34,726 nucleotides of DNA from assembly GCA_020725105.1 (NCBI GenBank), contig DYFQ01000031.1:1-34726 (forward strand), written 5' to 3'. A model generated the notes under the pieces. That model saw nothing but the letters and a program-made list of their open reading frames with translations. It ran no database searches and was not told the origin of the DNA. Shown here piece after piece: positions 34,250 through 34,726 of the stretch (its first letter is position 1; every line of letters starts with the position of its first letter). Both the position numbers and the translations under genes were made by a program. Source of the stretch: Symbiobacterium thermophilum. GTDB taxonomy: Bacteria; Bacillota; Sulfobacillia; DYFQ01.

Positions 34250-34726
34250 TCACGTCCCCCGTCGCCTGCTCCCGGCTGCCCGGCAGCGCGCCAGAAACCA
34301 CCGGGCCAGCCGGTGCTCGACGGCGAAATGCACGTGTAGGTAGCCGGCCAAGACGGCCCCGCCGACGACGCCGTCCTCACGCTCGAAGGACCCGTCGGCA
34401 TGCGACAGGCGCCACGCGGGACGTCCCTTTACCGCTTCCGAGCGCCCGTAGTGAAACACGTGCCCGCGAACCTCGCCGGCCTCGGCCAGCCAGGGGCGGC
34501 CCCCGGCGCCCGTCGCCGGCCGGCCCGCGCGGTAGCCGATGCCCTCCAGCCGCCTGGCCATGACGGTACGCCCCGGCAGGCATCCGCTCATGGGATGGGT
34601 CCCGTCCTCGACGGCCATCTCCCGAAGCAGGTACTGGTAGCCGCCGCATTCGGCGTAGATGGGCGTCCCCAGCCGGAACGCTTCTTTGATCTGCCGCCGC
34701 ATGACAACGTTGTCGGCGAGCGCCGC
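34250..34726 (-). CDS. cbiA: Cobyrinate a,c-diamide synthase, C-terminal part
   Basis: The open frame runs off the right edge, so only about 158 C-terminal residues are seen. They include ALADNVVMRRQIKEA and the glutamine amidotransferase nucleophile segment IYAECGGYQYLLREM, with GLIGYR-like EGIGYRAG and RGHVFHYG as in CobB/CbiA. The C-terminal His in GYLHVHFA fits the triad. It amidates cobyrinic acid in B12 synthesis. The other option is hydrogenobyrinate synthase (CobB). The B12 link may relate to the GlmL-type gene. Confidence 0.85.
   Translation of the reverse strand, partial: AALADNVVMRRQIKEAFRLGTPIYAECGGYQYLLREMAVEDGTHPMSGCLPGRTVMARRLEGIGYRAGRPATGAGGRPWLAEAGEVRGHVFHYGRSEAVKGRPAWRLSHADGSFEREDGVVGGAVLAGYLHVHFAVEHRLARWFLARCRAAGSRRRGT

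Overview
The window is very GC-rich bacterial DNA, densely packed with frequent GTG, TTG and apparent CTG starts. An S-layer-homology (SLH) domain, the absence of any recognisable outer-membrane gene and the thiL-tsaE-tsaB-rimI-tsaD gene set all suggest a high-GC, monoderm, probably anaerobic or redox-versatile member of the Bacillota (for example a Symbiobacterium- or Thermaerobacter-like lineage). This is inference from gene content, not a taxonomic assignment.

Positions 1-12767 form a cytochrome c production and electron-transfer region. Two leftward genes encode the cytochrome c maturation proteins CcmG and CcmE, the latter with Cys instead of His as probable haem ligand. Divergent from them run an SLH-fused nonahaem cytochrome, an octahaem cytochrome, CcmF, two membrane proteins with a short CcmI-like helical module, a Com-like zinc ribbon, a 22-haem membrane-anchored cytochrome, a cytochrome b, one or two small membrane proteins and a second Com-like zinc ribbon. 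A plausible electron path is menaquinol to cytochrome b, then the 22-haem protein, then the octahaem protein and the S-layer nonahaem protein, so this looks like an extracellular electron-transfer conduit packaged with part of its own maturation machinery. Two near-identical palindromes of the CRP/FNR half-site type lie upstream of the nonahaem gene and of the second zinc-ribbon gene.

Positions 12824-27873 are mostly housekeeping genes on the minus strand. In transcription order: thiL, tsaE, tsaB, rimI, then a plus-strand CodA-like amidohydrolase that interrupts the group, then tsaD, a hexapeptide acyltransferase, an ABC export-type system (permease, ATPase, permease), a GlmL/MutL-type ASKHA protein, its KOW-like neighbour, and a gamma-class carbonic anhydrase-like protein starting at an apparent CTG. 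guaB follows with its own promoter.

Positions 28262-34726 are all minus strand and look more accessory: a short-chain dehydrogenase, AzlC/AzlD, an RraA-like protein, a MocR-type regulator with a degraded cofactor site, a cupin, a QueG-like iron-sulfur protein without the expected catalytic Asp, and the C-terminal part of a cobyrinate a,c-diamide synthase cut by the window edge. No rRNA, tRNA, CRISPR array, transposase or long direct repeat was recognised.
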